Below are positions 20,501 to 31,100 of a stretch of 64,000 bases of DNA, one piece after another. Origin of the DNA: Trissonchulus latispiculum. Lineage: Eukaryota; Nematoda; Enoplea; Enoplida; Ironidae. Where the stretch lies: assembly GCA_030248195.1 (NCBI GenBank), contig JASAND010022296.1:1-64000 (forward strand), in the 5' to 3' direction. The translations under genes were made by a program, and so were the position numbers. The number at the start of each line of letters is the position of its first letter. The stretch's first letter is position 1. Below the pieces are notes generated by a model. It was not told the origin of the DNA and ran no database searches. It was given only the letters and a program-made list of their open reading frames with translations.

Positions 20501-23500
20501 GGGTGTGGTCAAATAAATACTGGGTCGTTGGTTCTTAGCTGCCTTCCAGCCATGTGCAGTCGTCGGGTTTATGTGCCCGACCCCCCATTTTTCGCAACTA
20601 CCAACATAATTAATTAAAAATTTCGACTAACTGCTAGGCCCAAGCTTCAAAGCTGCCATTCGCCAATATGATTTGGCACATGTGCCCCTATGACTTCTCT
20701 ATCTTATCTGCATCTAAGGGAATTGCTCTTCAAAGTTGAAGTTTCGTCAAAAATTTAAAAATTTTTGGCTTACGAAAGGAATATTTTATTACTGGTGCGA
20801 GCTATGAAGCTGTAATTTGGCATAAAAGGAGGCCCTACAGGAGTGCTCATTTGCGCCAAATGGCAAGAAATTCTGCAGGGTGGAAAAATTTTTATGTCAA
20901 CTTTAATCTTCAAAAATTGCCAAAATTGCCTTTTTTGGGCAATGGTACCCCAGAAATCGAAAAATTCAAATTTTTTGAAATTAAAATTTTTTAAGATATT
21001 TGACCTCAGCGTGGTCGAAAACACACCCACAAAAGATTTCAGCTGGATTAGTGGAGGTTTGAGACTTCTATGGCTGCAGAAAGCCTCTACACAGGATCCT
21101 ACAGACTGAAAATGGCGATTTTGGCAATTTTTGAAGATTAAAGTTGACATAAAAATTTTTTCACGCGGCAGAATTTCTTGCCATTTGGCACAAATGAGTA
21201 CTCCTATAGGGTCTCCTTTTATGCCAAATTACAGCTTTATAGCTCGCACCAGTAATAAAATAGTTCTTTCGTTAGTCAAAAATTTTTAAATTTTTGACGA
21301 AACTTCAACTTTGAAGAGTAATTCCGTTAGATGCAGATAAGATACAGACATCTAGTATTTTTCTGCAGGTAGGGACATATGTGAAAGGAACAAGTTAGGT
21401 TACGTACCAACTTCTTATTTTCCTTTTCCGAGAGGTAGGGACATAATATGTGCCAAATCATATTGGCGAATGGCAGCTGTGAAGCTTGGGCCTAGCAGTC
21501 AGTAGAAATTTTTAATTAATTATGTTGGTAGTTGTGAAAAAGGGGCGGTCGAGCACATAAACGCGACGGCTGCACATGACTGGAAGGCAGCTAAGATCTG
21601 AGTACCCGGTATTTTTTGACCCATGCTCTACATCTTCGCCAAAAAGTAGGCCAATCGGACAAATTCGGGGCACCCCCATTTTAGTCGCCCCCCCCCCCTT
21701 AAGGGGGGGGGGTCGCTTTTTTGGGCGATTTTTCGACCTTCTATTTTGCTCATTTTTACATATTTTGTACTCCCATTGGGTCCGCAAAACAAGACAAGTG
21801 CGTTTTGCGTAATATTGCTCCTATCGTTCTGTACACCCCTTCAAAGGGGACCCCGACATGTGTTAAACATAGGAAAATGGAAAAGTTACGCAAAAAAGTT
21901 TGTGTCCAAAAAATTTTTCGCTGTGTAAGAGACTCAGCTCTGAAATTTTGCACTTGTTAAGGACATAATGTAGAGTGCAACAAGTTACTGTGGTGCAATT
22001 TTGTTGAGAATTAGAAATCTGGCAAATTCTTAAAGTCAGAATTTGTGAAAGTTCCGAGTTTGGCTATTTGCCAAAATTATAATTCTAAACAGAATTGCAC
22101 CAAAGTAACTCGCTGCACTCTACATTATGTCCTTAACCAGTGTGCAAAATTTCAGAGCTGAGTCTCTTACACAGCGAAAAATTTTTTGGACACAAACTTT
22201 TTTGCGTAACTTTTCCATTTTCCTATGTTTAACACATGTCGGGGTCACCTTTGAAGGGGTCTACAGAACGATAGGAGCAATATTACGCAAAACGCACTTG
22301 TCTTCTTTCGCGGACCCATTGGTAAAGGTGACCCCTGGAGAATATCTCCATCCCTGCTTCAGGGACAAGGGGTGCCGGTGCTCACCCCCGGATACACAGC
22401 CGTAGAGCCAGGAGTGTCACCTCAAATGATGACCGCATCCGTGGAAGGGGGGCCGGCCCTTCAAGGCTTTAAGCCCTACACGGACTCCTGTTACCTTCCC
22501 ACAATAGTGGTACCCATTTACCGACCAATTAAGGATGGATAGCTGGGTTGGCTAGAGCTCACGGCGAACCGTTGTGGCAGCGGGGATTCGAACCTCGGAC
22601 TATCGGATCCGAAGTCGAACGCCTTAACCACTCGGCCGGCACGGACCCATTGGCAGTACAAAATACGTAAAAATGAGCAAAATCGGAGAAGGTCGAAAAA
22701 TCGCCCAAAAAGAGCGACCCCCCCCCCCCCATAAGTACTTGTAAATCCTCTTTATTTTGCCGACTGCTTTACAAAACAAATAACTCAATTTTTAGCATGT
22801 TTTTAGAAAAATTTCACCCCCCCCCAACGACTCTCCCCAATAGAGCCCTCACAAGAAAGCTTCCCTAGAAAAGCCCAGAATATTCCAATGTAATACAAAA
22901 ATAAAATAATAATAATAATACACATACTGGCTTTTTCCTACAGGGCGGGGTTTGAGCACCCTCAGACTTCAAAATTCAACAGAAAACTATGGTTTTGGTT
23001 TTGAGTGGTACATTGTCATAAAGTTTTCCGACTTCGCCGGATTTTTATGCCTTTTTTAGTTATTTCAAGCATAAAATTAGGCTAAAAATCGCATAACTTT
23101 TTGCTCAGACGCAAAAAATTGCTATTTTCAAGCATTTTCGAAAAAACTTTTCGCCCCCGCCCCCAGATCTAGAGGGATCCCCAAGACTTCCTCCCCTCAA
23201 GAAATGTTCGCCTAGGAAAAGCCAGATAATACTAAAGTGCTAAACCCCGAATGCTTAAACTAAGTTGTTTGTCCTATCAAATTTCCAGGCCCGGCAGACA
23301 CATAGAACGGGCGTCATCAGCGCTAACAAACAACTAACCTTAATGGCTGTCATAGCAAATGGTACTTTTCGATACCCATCAATGTTTGTGTTCATCAATC
23401 GAAGAATGTGGGTGAAGCGTTCGGGAATTACCAAAGACTAAAAATAAAGAACTTGAAGTGTGAAGAAGACATATAATATATATACAGACGCACACGTATA

Positions 23501-24808
23501 TATATAAAGGATGACATAAAAGCGGGAAAAACTCACTACCTGTGTGAGCTATGTACCTGTATGCAATGTGCATAACTACGTGTACGTACGTAGGATTTCA
23601 ATTTTACCTTGAAGAGTCCAAACTGGATGACAACCGTATTGTACAAACTCTAGCAGCTTACTTGCATATTTCTTGGGACTTTGATATTTTCAAAATTGAG
23701 GTCCTTCCGAAATTATGTAAACTTTGTCCCGCCACCATGAGCTACTGGAAAGACGCATTTATAGATCAAAACGTGTGTGGTACACTTCACGATATTATCT
23801 AACAATAACAACATCTAACATTCGCAAACGTTGACGGATCTTGAAGTGTTTTGTCATGCAGGTGCCGTACTAACCCTGTGTCGATTCATATTAAATCTTC
23901 CACAGCCCTACAGTTTCTCAATCAAATTAATCAAAAAGGTTCTGTGATAGTTGAGTTGACAAAATGGTTAGACTGGCTTTTTCCTACAGGGGGGGGGGGA
24001 CCCAGAAATTCGGTCCCCCCAGACTTAGGTCGCCCCCCCAGAATCGCCCCCCCCCCCCCAGGATTCGGGCCTTCCCCCCCAGAACTCTAAAATGCCCGGA
24101 AAAATAGGGTTTTCAGGGTAAATTTTGAAAAATTTTTTGCCAGCTTCGCCGGATTTTTACCCATTTTTAAGCATTTTTTAGCTATTTTAAGCTTAAATTT
24201 AAGTTAAAAATAGTTAATTTTGTAGCTCAGCAGCAAAAAATAGCTATTTTTAGGCATTTTTTAAAAAATTTTTCTTCCCCCCCCCCCAGAAATCCGAGCC
24301 CCCCCCAGACCTGGGGGGACCCCCCCAGACTTCCCCCCCAGAAATTTTTGCCTAGGAAAAAGCCAGTTAGAGCGTTGAGGTGTAAAAATACACCCCCCCA
24401 AAAAGCTAGTTGGATGAATAGAGTTGAGATGCTTTTGAGTGAATAAGCGGAGTGCGGAGAATATATTTGTATCCTGCAGTCACTAGAAACGCAAAATTAT
24501 AATGTGTTTAGCAGCGATTCTGCTGATTCAGGAATTTCAAACAAGGACATCAACTACAGACGGAGCAGGTGTCTTTACCTTGATACTGTGGACCAATATC
24601 AAAGCCCGCACGCTGAGTTACGTATAGACCCAAGTGTCTCTCTGTTCTGACAAGAGACGTTGAGAAACTTAGATATATATATATTACCCTAGCGTTTGTA
24701 AATGATTTTGTGCGTCAACTTCGAAGCTAAGCTACAAACTTAATAATACATATATTTTAGTTTTCTTTAGGGTGGAGGGGAACTAAATATGTGAATTACA
24801 CTTACCAT
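17507..24808 (-). CDS. RpS18: Ribosomal protein S18 (uS13), complete six-exon gene
   Basis: The - strand exons are 24806-24808 (ATG only), 23339-23437, 19984-20070, 19136-19237, 18884-18975 and 17507-17582. All junctions are GT-AG, and the total is 152 residues, the usual metazoan length. Diagnostic stretches are [64 protein letters not shown] and the conserved C-terminus [20 protein letters not shown] followed by KKK. The protein sits in the head of the small ribosomal subunit and contacts 18S rRNA and tRNA. A lone-ATG first exon is common in ribosomal protein genes. The frame is intact, so this is probably the functional copy. Four of the five introns (all but the 160-bp one) carry foldback elements. 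Confidence 0.97.
18070..18364. mobile_element. Foldback element, CTGGGCTTATTCTAG family, 5-bp duplication
   Basis: Ends CTGGGCTTATTCTAG and CTAGAATAAGCCCAG are flanked by TATAA on both sides (18065-18069, 18365-18369). C/G homopolymer blocks sit just inside each end and an A+T-rich core lies between. It lies in the last intron of RpS18. There is no coding frame. Confidence 0.75.
19551..19898. mobile_element. Near-perfect foldback MITE, CAAGAGTACATAAT family
   Basis: Ends CAAGAGTACATAATAACT and AGTTATTATGTACTCTTG are flanked by ATAATAC (19544-19550, 19899-19905; 8 bp if the boundary is shifted by one). The two halves are almost complementary throughout, including the subterminal GTGTGACAAGCGTCAAGC and the C/G runs. 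It lies in RpS18 intron 3. The 7-8-bp duplication suggests a hAT relationship. Confidence 0.78.
20431..21698. mobile_element. TTAA-flanked foldback 1 (piggyBac-like duplication)
   Basis: It begins GGGGGGGGCGACTAAA and ends in the inverse TTTTAGTCGCCCCCCCC, with TTAA on both sides (20427-20430 and 21699-21702). The arms of about 550 bp are inverted copies over most of their length (for example CTAGGCCCAAGCTT near 20635 and AAGCTTGGGCCTAG near 21483). TTAA duplication is the hallmark of piggyBac-type transposition. There is no transposase. Confidence 0.7.
21703..22730. mobile_element. TTAA-flanked foldback 2, sharing a TTAA with foldback 1
   Basis: It begins G10 then TCGCTTTTTTGGGCG and ends CGCCCAAAAAGAGCGA then a C run. 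The left flank is the same TTAA that ends foldback 1; the right flank is ATAA, probably a decayed TTAA. Arms match from about 21740-22015 and 22080-22322 (for example ACATAATGTAGAGTGCA near 21965 and its inverse near 22113). The right arm is split by a SINE at 22323-22642. Confidence 0.65.
22323..22642 (-). mobile_element. tRNA-derived SINE, full length
   Basis: Read on the - strand it starts GCCGGCCGAGTGGTTAAGG (box A) and has AGGTTCGAATCCCC (box B), a tRNA-Ser/Leu-type layout. A body of about 230 bp follows. An 11-bp duplication GGACCCATTGG flanks it (22312-22322, 22643-22653). A headless relative of the body is at about 51131-51312. Confidence 0.85.
22927..23225. mobile_element. Foldback element, CTGGCTTTTTCCTA family
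   Basis: Ends CTGGCTTTTTCCTA and TAGGAAAAGCCAG enclose C/G-rich subterminal blocks and an A+T-rich core that contains TTCCGACTTCGCCGGATTTT. It lies in RpS18 intron 2. No clear duplication beyond ATA. Confidence 0.65.
23591..23802 (+). CDS. Coding-like frame antisense within RpS18 intron 1
   Basis: After a TACGTAG acceptor-like sequence a frame of 69 codons runs to TAA. Its composition is unlike A+T-driven noise: [19 protein letters not shown] early, [17 protein letters not shown] later, ending CGTLHDII. I do not recognise a family. It may be a relic exon of a captured gene or a small nested gene; no partner exon was found. Confidence 0.28.
23973..24366. mobile_element. Foldback element, CTGGCTTTTTCCTA family, TTAGA duplication
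   Basis: Ends CTGGCTTTTTCCTA and TAGGAAAAAGCCAG are flanked by a perfect 5-bp duplication TTAGA (23968-23972, 24367-24371). Several G and C runs of 7-10 bases lie inside both ends. The core contains CCAGCTTCGCCGGATTTTT. It lies in RpS18 intron 1. Confidence 0.8.
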
Positions 24809-24841
24809 TGTCAGATTTGCAAATGGAGTTACACGGAAAAG
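24809..24841 (-). promoter_or_regulatory. RpS18: RpS18 5' leader with TOP-like start
   Basis: Upstream of the ATG on the - strand lies CTTTTCC (24835-24841), a C followed by a pyrimidine run. This matches the 5' terminal oligopyrimidine start of ribosomal protein mRNAs and implies a 33-nt leader. The start site is inferred, not mapped. Confidence 0.6.
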
Positions 24842-25260
24842 TGGCAAATAAAGTATCTACAACATCATAAAATGGGTGACGATAAGAACAAGACGAGATG
24901 ACAAAACTTTTGCTTTGAAACTTCTTTGGAAACAAAAAATTTTATTTTTCAAAACTCGTTCATGGCCCTAGGGCAGGGATGGGAGCCTCGGTCTCGGTCT
25001 TGCCTAAAAGCCGCGACCTGGCCAAATTATATAAAATAAATGTTGTTTCAGTGTTTTCTCGCGTATTTGAGAACTTTTTTGTCACTTTAGCTTAGCCAAA
25101 CAGCCGACCGCCGAAAGTGTTTACTGGCTAGCACAAAATTGCCAAGTCCAAATGTAATTTTTAGCTGTGAGCTTGAGCTATTATCTAAATCTAATTGCTA
25201 CGGAAAATTTTTAACAGGCCTTCAAAAATAGGCAAATTTTGAATTTGGGGGGGGGGTCGA
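24842..25260. other. RpS18 promoter region and upstream spacer
   Basis: The - strand promoter of RpS18 should lie just above 24841; no consensus TATA box is seen. The remainder is A+T-rich, with a G run near 25250 at the edge of the LINE fragment. Confidence 0.4.
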
Positions 25261-25289
25261 AACGTAGGTTTGGGGGATCGGTGTAACGG

Positions 25290-26424
25290 GGGCGCGCCAG
25301 AGCTATGCCGTCCGGGACTCCGGTCCCTGGCAGGTTCTACCAAGGCGGACAGGTCTGGCGCCGGCGGTGAAGGGCCGCACCTCGGCTAATTGGCAGGCTC
25401 TGGTGAAGAAAGAAGAAATCCAGAAGACATCTGTTCCATCGTGATGTTGCTGGTTGGAAGAACCTCTGCGTCTGTCGTCATACGGCGGCAAGTTTTTCCA
25501 GTTTTAAAAAATGGGGAGCTTCGGCGGCCGGTCTCGGAACCCATTTCTGGTGAATTGCTAGTGAGTGGATTCGTCCCTGATGCCACTGGTGGACCCAGTT
25601 TTACCGGTGTCCTCACGCCCATTCAACTGCAGCCCGGATTTGCAGTCCGCCTGTAGGGGCACCCGTTTCTTCGCATTCAACAATAGAACGAAATCTGTTA
25701 ATCCTGCTTTTACAGGTGGCAGTCACTTGCATGGTGATGGTGGCCCGGTAAACCGGAAACGGCGCGGTCCGCCGGATGAGCAGTGTATTGTCATCTGGTC
25801 CAGTAATATTAGAGGAATTCAAACAAACTTCAACTCTCTTCAAATTAGGGTCGACACAGCGAAACCTGCTCCTGATATCATCTTTCTCAACGAAACTCTT
25901 ATTGATCCAAAATCAACTCCCGTAAGCGGCCCCTACCAGCTCCGTGGCTACAACATGATGCGCTACGACAGGCAACGTGCCGGCGGCGGCAACATAGTCT
26001 ACTTCAAGCAGCACTTGTGTCTCGCCGAAGTGCGGGTAAACGCCCGGTTAGAGTATGCCTGGTTCAGGTTGCGTTCAAAAGGCCCCTCTATGCTATTCGC
26101 CCACTGTTATCGTCCACCGAAGGATGATTCTTCAATCTTTGCTGCTTTGTCTGCTGACATTAATGAACTTGAGATTCTACATCCTGAAGCCACAGTCACT
26201 GTTCTCGGTGATCTCAATGTTCACAACCGAGAGTGGTTAGGTGGAGATTGCCTCGACAACCAAGCGGGACTCGACGCCCAGGTTTTCGCTTCCAATTATG
26301 GCTTTGTGCAGCTGGTAGAGGAGCCTACGAGAACTTATATGCATCTGGAGGTTCGCCGGGTGTCGAAGCCGGATATTATTCTGACGGATAATCCACAACG
26401 CTTCCGCTCTGTTGCGATGGCAAG
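25290..26424 (+). pseudogene. LINE fragment: apurinic-type endonuclease only
   Basis: The frame from about 25565 carries the APE-type endonuclease of a non-LTR retrotransposon: WSSNIRGIQTN, IIFLNETLIDP (catalytic Glu), HCYRPPKDD, TVLGDLNVHN (Asp/Asn) and KPDIILTD. The final Ser-Asp-His motif and the whole reverse transcriptase are missing, because the frame runs into unrelated sequence near 26424. About 25290-25560 looks like its GC-rich leader or ORF start. The YRPP motif suggests a CR1/Jockey-type element. Loss of the 3' rather than the 5' part is the reverse of normal LINE truncation. Confidence 0.8.
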
Positions 26425-26679
26425 GTGGCAACTTAGATCATTTTCGTTTAGTGTTTTCAAGTGCAATTTTCGGAGCAAAAGTTCACAGAACACGCGGCGC
26501 TAATACCATTCAGTGCAGATCCAGTGTATGTGTGCAAAGGCAAAGCAACAAGCAGGAATTGCTTATGAATTAGAGCCCCGAATCAATTCAAAATTAAATT
26601 CCAAAATAGATAATTTTGAATGGCACTAATGAAGAAAAGTGCCTCTAGACATTTGATTTAAGTCCCAGTTTTGGAAATC

Positions 26680-28166
26680 CTACCCCCCGCCCTCGCCCAA
26701 GGTGCGGATTGTGTCAGTACCGCCACTTCTATCCTACTGTTAGTACAGTTTCGGTAGGAACTTACCGACAATGGTATTGGCTGTGTTGGTGGTGGTGGGA
26801 TGTTAGTATTACCATGACCAGAGTATCTGTCATGCATCTGCGGGACACTACCATTACCCAGAGAAGATCTAGTCGGATTGCTATGCAAATTAGTTCTACC
26901 GGCTCTGGTTAGTTCTTCCTCTACAGACCAAAGCGTGGAAACCGAAGAGTGCCCAGAGGGTGACAGTTCCATGCGGCGCTGTGGCGCACTTCCCTTGGAG
27001 GTTAGCAGACGGTTAGACTGGACTGGGGGAGGTGGCGGTGAAGCTTCGAATCGTTGAATTCGTTTCCCAATGTTGACCTTGGGTAGGTCAGAGATGGGCA
27101 CAGCGGAAGGATGCAGGGGTGTGGGTTCGTTCCCCAGCGAGCTGTACTCTGGAGCAAACTGTGGATAACTTACAGCGGTGCCGTTTTGCGCATGCGCAGA
27201 CTGTGGATGCTGCGCATGCGCAGGTGGACGTTGATGGGGAATGCCGATGGTCCCTGGTGAGGGCATGGCCGGTGGCGCGGGTGGGATCACCCGCATTTGG
27301 ACATCGAAATTCTGCGGCGGATCTTGGACTGCGTGCGGCTGGTAGTGCGGAATAGCCACTGTTGGGGGCTGAGAGTAGTCTACTCTCTGAAACGGCCGAG
27401 GCGACGGCCTGGGGTCATGATCGGGAATTGGACCGGCATGGGGCAGCGGGCTGCGCGGTGGCGTTGAGGTGGGGGTGAAATTCTTCCGCTCATACTTGTA
27501 CTCCGGTTCCACCATGGTGGCAACCCACTTATGCTCCTTGTCATCCACCGGGATCAGTTCCCGATGGCGACCCTTCAGTTTCGGCGGTTCCCAGGGCTTC
27601 TCGGGCGGAGGCTCCCAGACCTTGTCCAATCGATTTATCGGGGGCGGTGCCTGCGGTCGCTCGATGAATCGATCTCTCAGCTGTTCCCAGTTGATATCGT
27701 ATCGTTCCCGGTCCAGCAGCTCTTCACTGGTCACAATCGTATTCTGGGCGTCGGGCTCAGCGGGCGGCATCACGAAGACTCGTCGCCAAGTCTGCCCGGG
27801 CGAAATCGTCATTGCCTGCATCTGATTTTCCATATGGCTGCGCTCCGCGTCAGTATACTGCTGGGCCTGTCTGTAGGCGTCTTCGCGCTGCCGCTGACGT
27901 TCCAGCTCTTCCTGCTGCTTCCATCGTTCGAATTCCTCGCTGGATTCGAAGGCCACCTTTCTGATTGGCTGTTCGGCGGGGCGGTCACGTGACCCAGGCG
28001 CCTGATCTGATTGGCTGGCGGCTGGGGCACGTGACCGTTGCATTTCGTGTTTGGCTATTTGTTCGTGCCTCCGCTGCTGGTATTCTCGGTAGGCCAGATA
28101 TTCCTGGGTACGGCGTTCGATTTCCAACCGTTCTGATTCGCTCACCGTGCTGAGTGGTTCGGGTTT
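26680..28166 (-). CDS. Large gene, exons 13-14 and 32-nt intron
   Basis: Exon 13 (26766-28166, 467 residues) starts KPEPLSTVSESERLEIERRT, a charged helix, followed by a second one (ERWKQQEELERQRQREDAYR). A Trp/Pro block (KVWEPPPEKPWEPPKLKGRH), KYERKNFTPTSTPP and a long Pro-rich region come next. A GTAAGT donor in PIPLS|, a TACTAAC branch-like sequence and an AG define a 32-nt intron (26734-26765). Exon 14 encodes DRSGGTDTIRTLGEGGG and stops at TAG (26680-26682). Reading through the intron instead would give an unrelated tail ending at 26658. Confidence 0.83.
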
Positions 28167-31100
28167 CTGAAAAAGGGACAACAGTGATTTAGCTGAAAAT
28201 TAAAACATTGATTCATTTCCTGACAATTAAAAATGTTTTAAGCATTTACTTCACCCTAACTATGCCTGTCTCGTTCCATGTTAAAGCAGTGCTGAAATTT
28301 ATGGTTACTCAGCGCAGCACAGTTTGTGAGCATGTTATATATATGGTGGGCTGCGTAAACAATGCTATATTTAAGCTTTATGCTTCGGTTTGATTGAGCA
28401 AATTAGAGATACAGCGTTCAAGAATATTCATTGCATAGAAAAACAATGGGCAATATATAATAGCAAAAGACATGGTGCTTCATTTGCTACACTATTGCTT
28501 AGGAACTATTTTGATGTCTGTCTAGTCAGCATACCATTCATGAAATGCCTTAATAACGCAAATTCGAATTCAATCAATTTAAATACAGCAGCTAGGCTTT
28601 TGATTTCTTAGGTATATACTTACGTAGTGTCTAGGCTCGAATTTCGGCTGTGGCTGGCGGGAAGGATGCTCCGCCAGGTGAGTTGTGGGCACCGGCGGAG
28701 GGGCAGGTGCGGGCGGCACCTGATGAGCAGCGCTGGTGCGCGGAGGCGGCATAGGCAAAGCTGGTGGTGCCGGTGGTATGACCTGACCGCGGCTGGGAGT
28801 CGTCACAGGCATCGGAGACTGTGTCGCGGATGTCACTACCGGTGCAGGCGCAAACCTGGCCGGCTGCAAAGGCTGGGGCGACGGTGCCCGCGGGTGATCG
28901 TAGTACTCTCGAGGCGGCTCAAGGATGACGACTTTCTTGTCCTCTCGAGGTACTAGGATTACTTCCAGTGGCCGGCCGACCGGTCGCTCGCTTTTTGATG
29001 TTTTAGGATCCTGCTCGAAGCTGCCCTTCAGATCTCGAACGCTCCGCTGTGGAATGACTGGCTCTGAAATCTCTTCCCCGCTGCGAGCATCCACAGGAAC
29101 ATTGATTGGCTCATTCTCGTAGATTGTCCGATTGCGATTGGTTGGTTTCTGACTGACCTGGGGTGGAATTCGATCTGCTACCTGGGATTCCGGTGAGATC
29201 CAACCAATCGGATGCGGTTCGGTGGGATAGCTGATTGGTTGCTTTTGACTGGGGGTGAGGTCCAACTCTGACTGAGACCTAAAATGAAGTTTGTAAAACC
29301 TTTACTCAAAGTTCGATTCAAAAAATTTATACCTACGTTATGCAAACACTGCCTTCCACGAATTTTCATAAATTTCCAGATTACAAATGTTTTATTCCGC
29401 ATAAATTGTAGTGTAGTTTTAGCTCAGAAATGGATAAAGTACATTGTTTAGATTGAGACTTTAAACATCATAGGCGTAATGACAAAAATGCCGTAATGAA
29501 CATAACTCTCGAAAAAGTGTATAAAAATATCTAATTAGTGAATTAGGATAGTTGAACGGTCAATGTAAACTGGCTTTGATAGCTAGTGGCTGGCTTCGCT
29601 TATTAGCTAACCTTTTCTGATCGAACTGTGATCGATAGGCGTCAAATTGAGCACTGGACTGAGCAATATGTTCAAAATAGGCGCTTTCTGGTTGTTTTGA
29701 GGCTGCAGATGTCTAAAAATAAAGTATGCAGCAATTATTATTTCTATTATTATTATTTCTATTATTATTTCTATTTCTTTTATTATTATTATTATTATTT
29801 CTATTTAATCATAATAAAAATAAAATTTACTACAAACAATAAATAAAAGCAAAATAGCAAAAGTGCATAGCAAATTTGAAAAATTTAAGTCATATAGTAG
29901 AAACCAACACGCAGGTATAGCAGTTGCAAAAGTAAGTGCTAAGTTATTGCCGACTTTGCATTAGCACGGCAGAAAAGTTTAGCCTTGGCAGAAAAACACT
30001 TTTCAAGACAATTTTGTATTGTAACAATGGTTGGTAGGTTTTTAAGCTACAAAGTTCTTATTCTTGGGGAGGGTCGACCCATTCCATATTTGCTTTTCTA
30101 GCATCAGAAAACCTGTTCTTCAAAAGGGGAGTGCAAGTCGTTCTGTAAACGTCTAAAAGCAGTTGAACCTAAAGTCACGCAAGTTAGCCCTTGAAAATGT
30201 CAGCTTCCAAAACTGTTGCAAAATTTGGAGGAAGTTTTTATGTGGCAAGCTTTCAGGACAGCAGCTAATGGTTACAATTGCTTACACAATCATAGCTATT
30301 GATTCTTTTTAGAGCTTATGATGCAACGGGTTGGAATTTAAGAAATTCCAAACACGCTGACTAGACCAGTAGAAAACAAAATCAGCTTTTCACTTAAATT
30401 TCTTCTTTTCTCAAACATGACTAGAAAGTGACTGGTTCGAGTTCTACATAAATTTATTTTACGTTCAAACTTAGTAGCATCTGCAACTGAGAGAAAAGTT
30501 TTCCATAAAATTAAATGTGAGATCCAAACTTTTAAGCTTACAGATCAATAATTAAATATTTCAGAAAAAGGTTATTATTTACTTACTGGGGATTGCTGTC
30601 GAAAGGTTACACGTAAATTTATTACACGTTTATTGTTATTAGCAATCCCTACCACATACGTTGTAGATATTGGTTATGCTTTTTTAGTTTAGTTACTTAA
30701 CGGTATCTGGTCGTTCATTGTCTCGTGATGAATCCAACCCAATTAGGAAAAACTCCCTTAATATTATTTACTTAGTTTATTTTCACTCGATTCACTATAA
30801 TTCTAGATAATTTATAAAATTTATTTGATTAAAAGGATAGAAATCTAACCGTAGTTCCTTCCACGGTGATCTTTCTGGTATATCGTTCGTGCTCTTTGCT
30901 CTGTTTCAGGATGCTCTTTTCGACCAAACGTGATTCGGTCAACCGTGCGTCGGAGCTGCGCGATTTTCGCTGCTGCGCGTCCCCGTCATAAATCGCCACC
31001 GTATAGACACCGCTGTCGCCGGAAGACTGCATTTCTGGCACCTGAGATTCCTCGAAATCGCCGACTTGAATTTTCGACAGATGTGGTATAGAGGCGTGTC

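Larger units (their letters stand above)
20247..22878. mobile_element. CTGG...TTCTA family shell filled with nested foldbacks
   Basis: The left end CTGGAATTATTCTA with GGGGGTGGGG, and the right end TAGAAAAGCCCAG with C runs, match the 18070 element. Inside are two TTAA-flanked palindromes (20431-21698, 21703-22730), the second holding a SINE. The flanking 5-mers AATAA and AATAT match at four positions. It fills most of RpS18 intron 2. Confidence 0.6.

Noticed and set aside
20770..22405. Several paired frames on both strands
   Set aside because: Reflections of the palindromic arms of the TTAA foldbacks.
29730..29830. Tyr/Phe-rich peptide
   Set aside because: Translation of an ATT-rich microsatellite.
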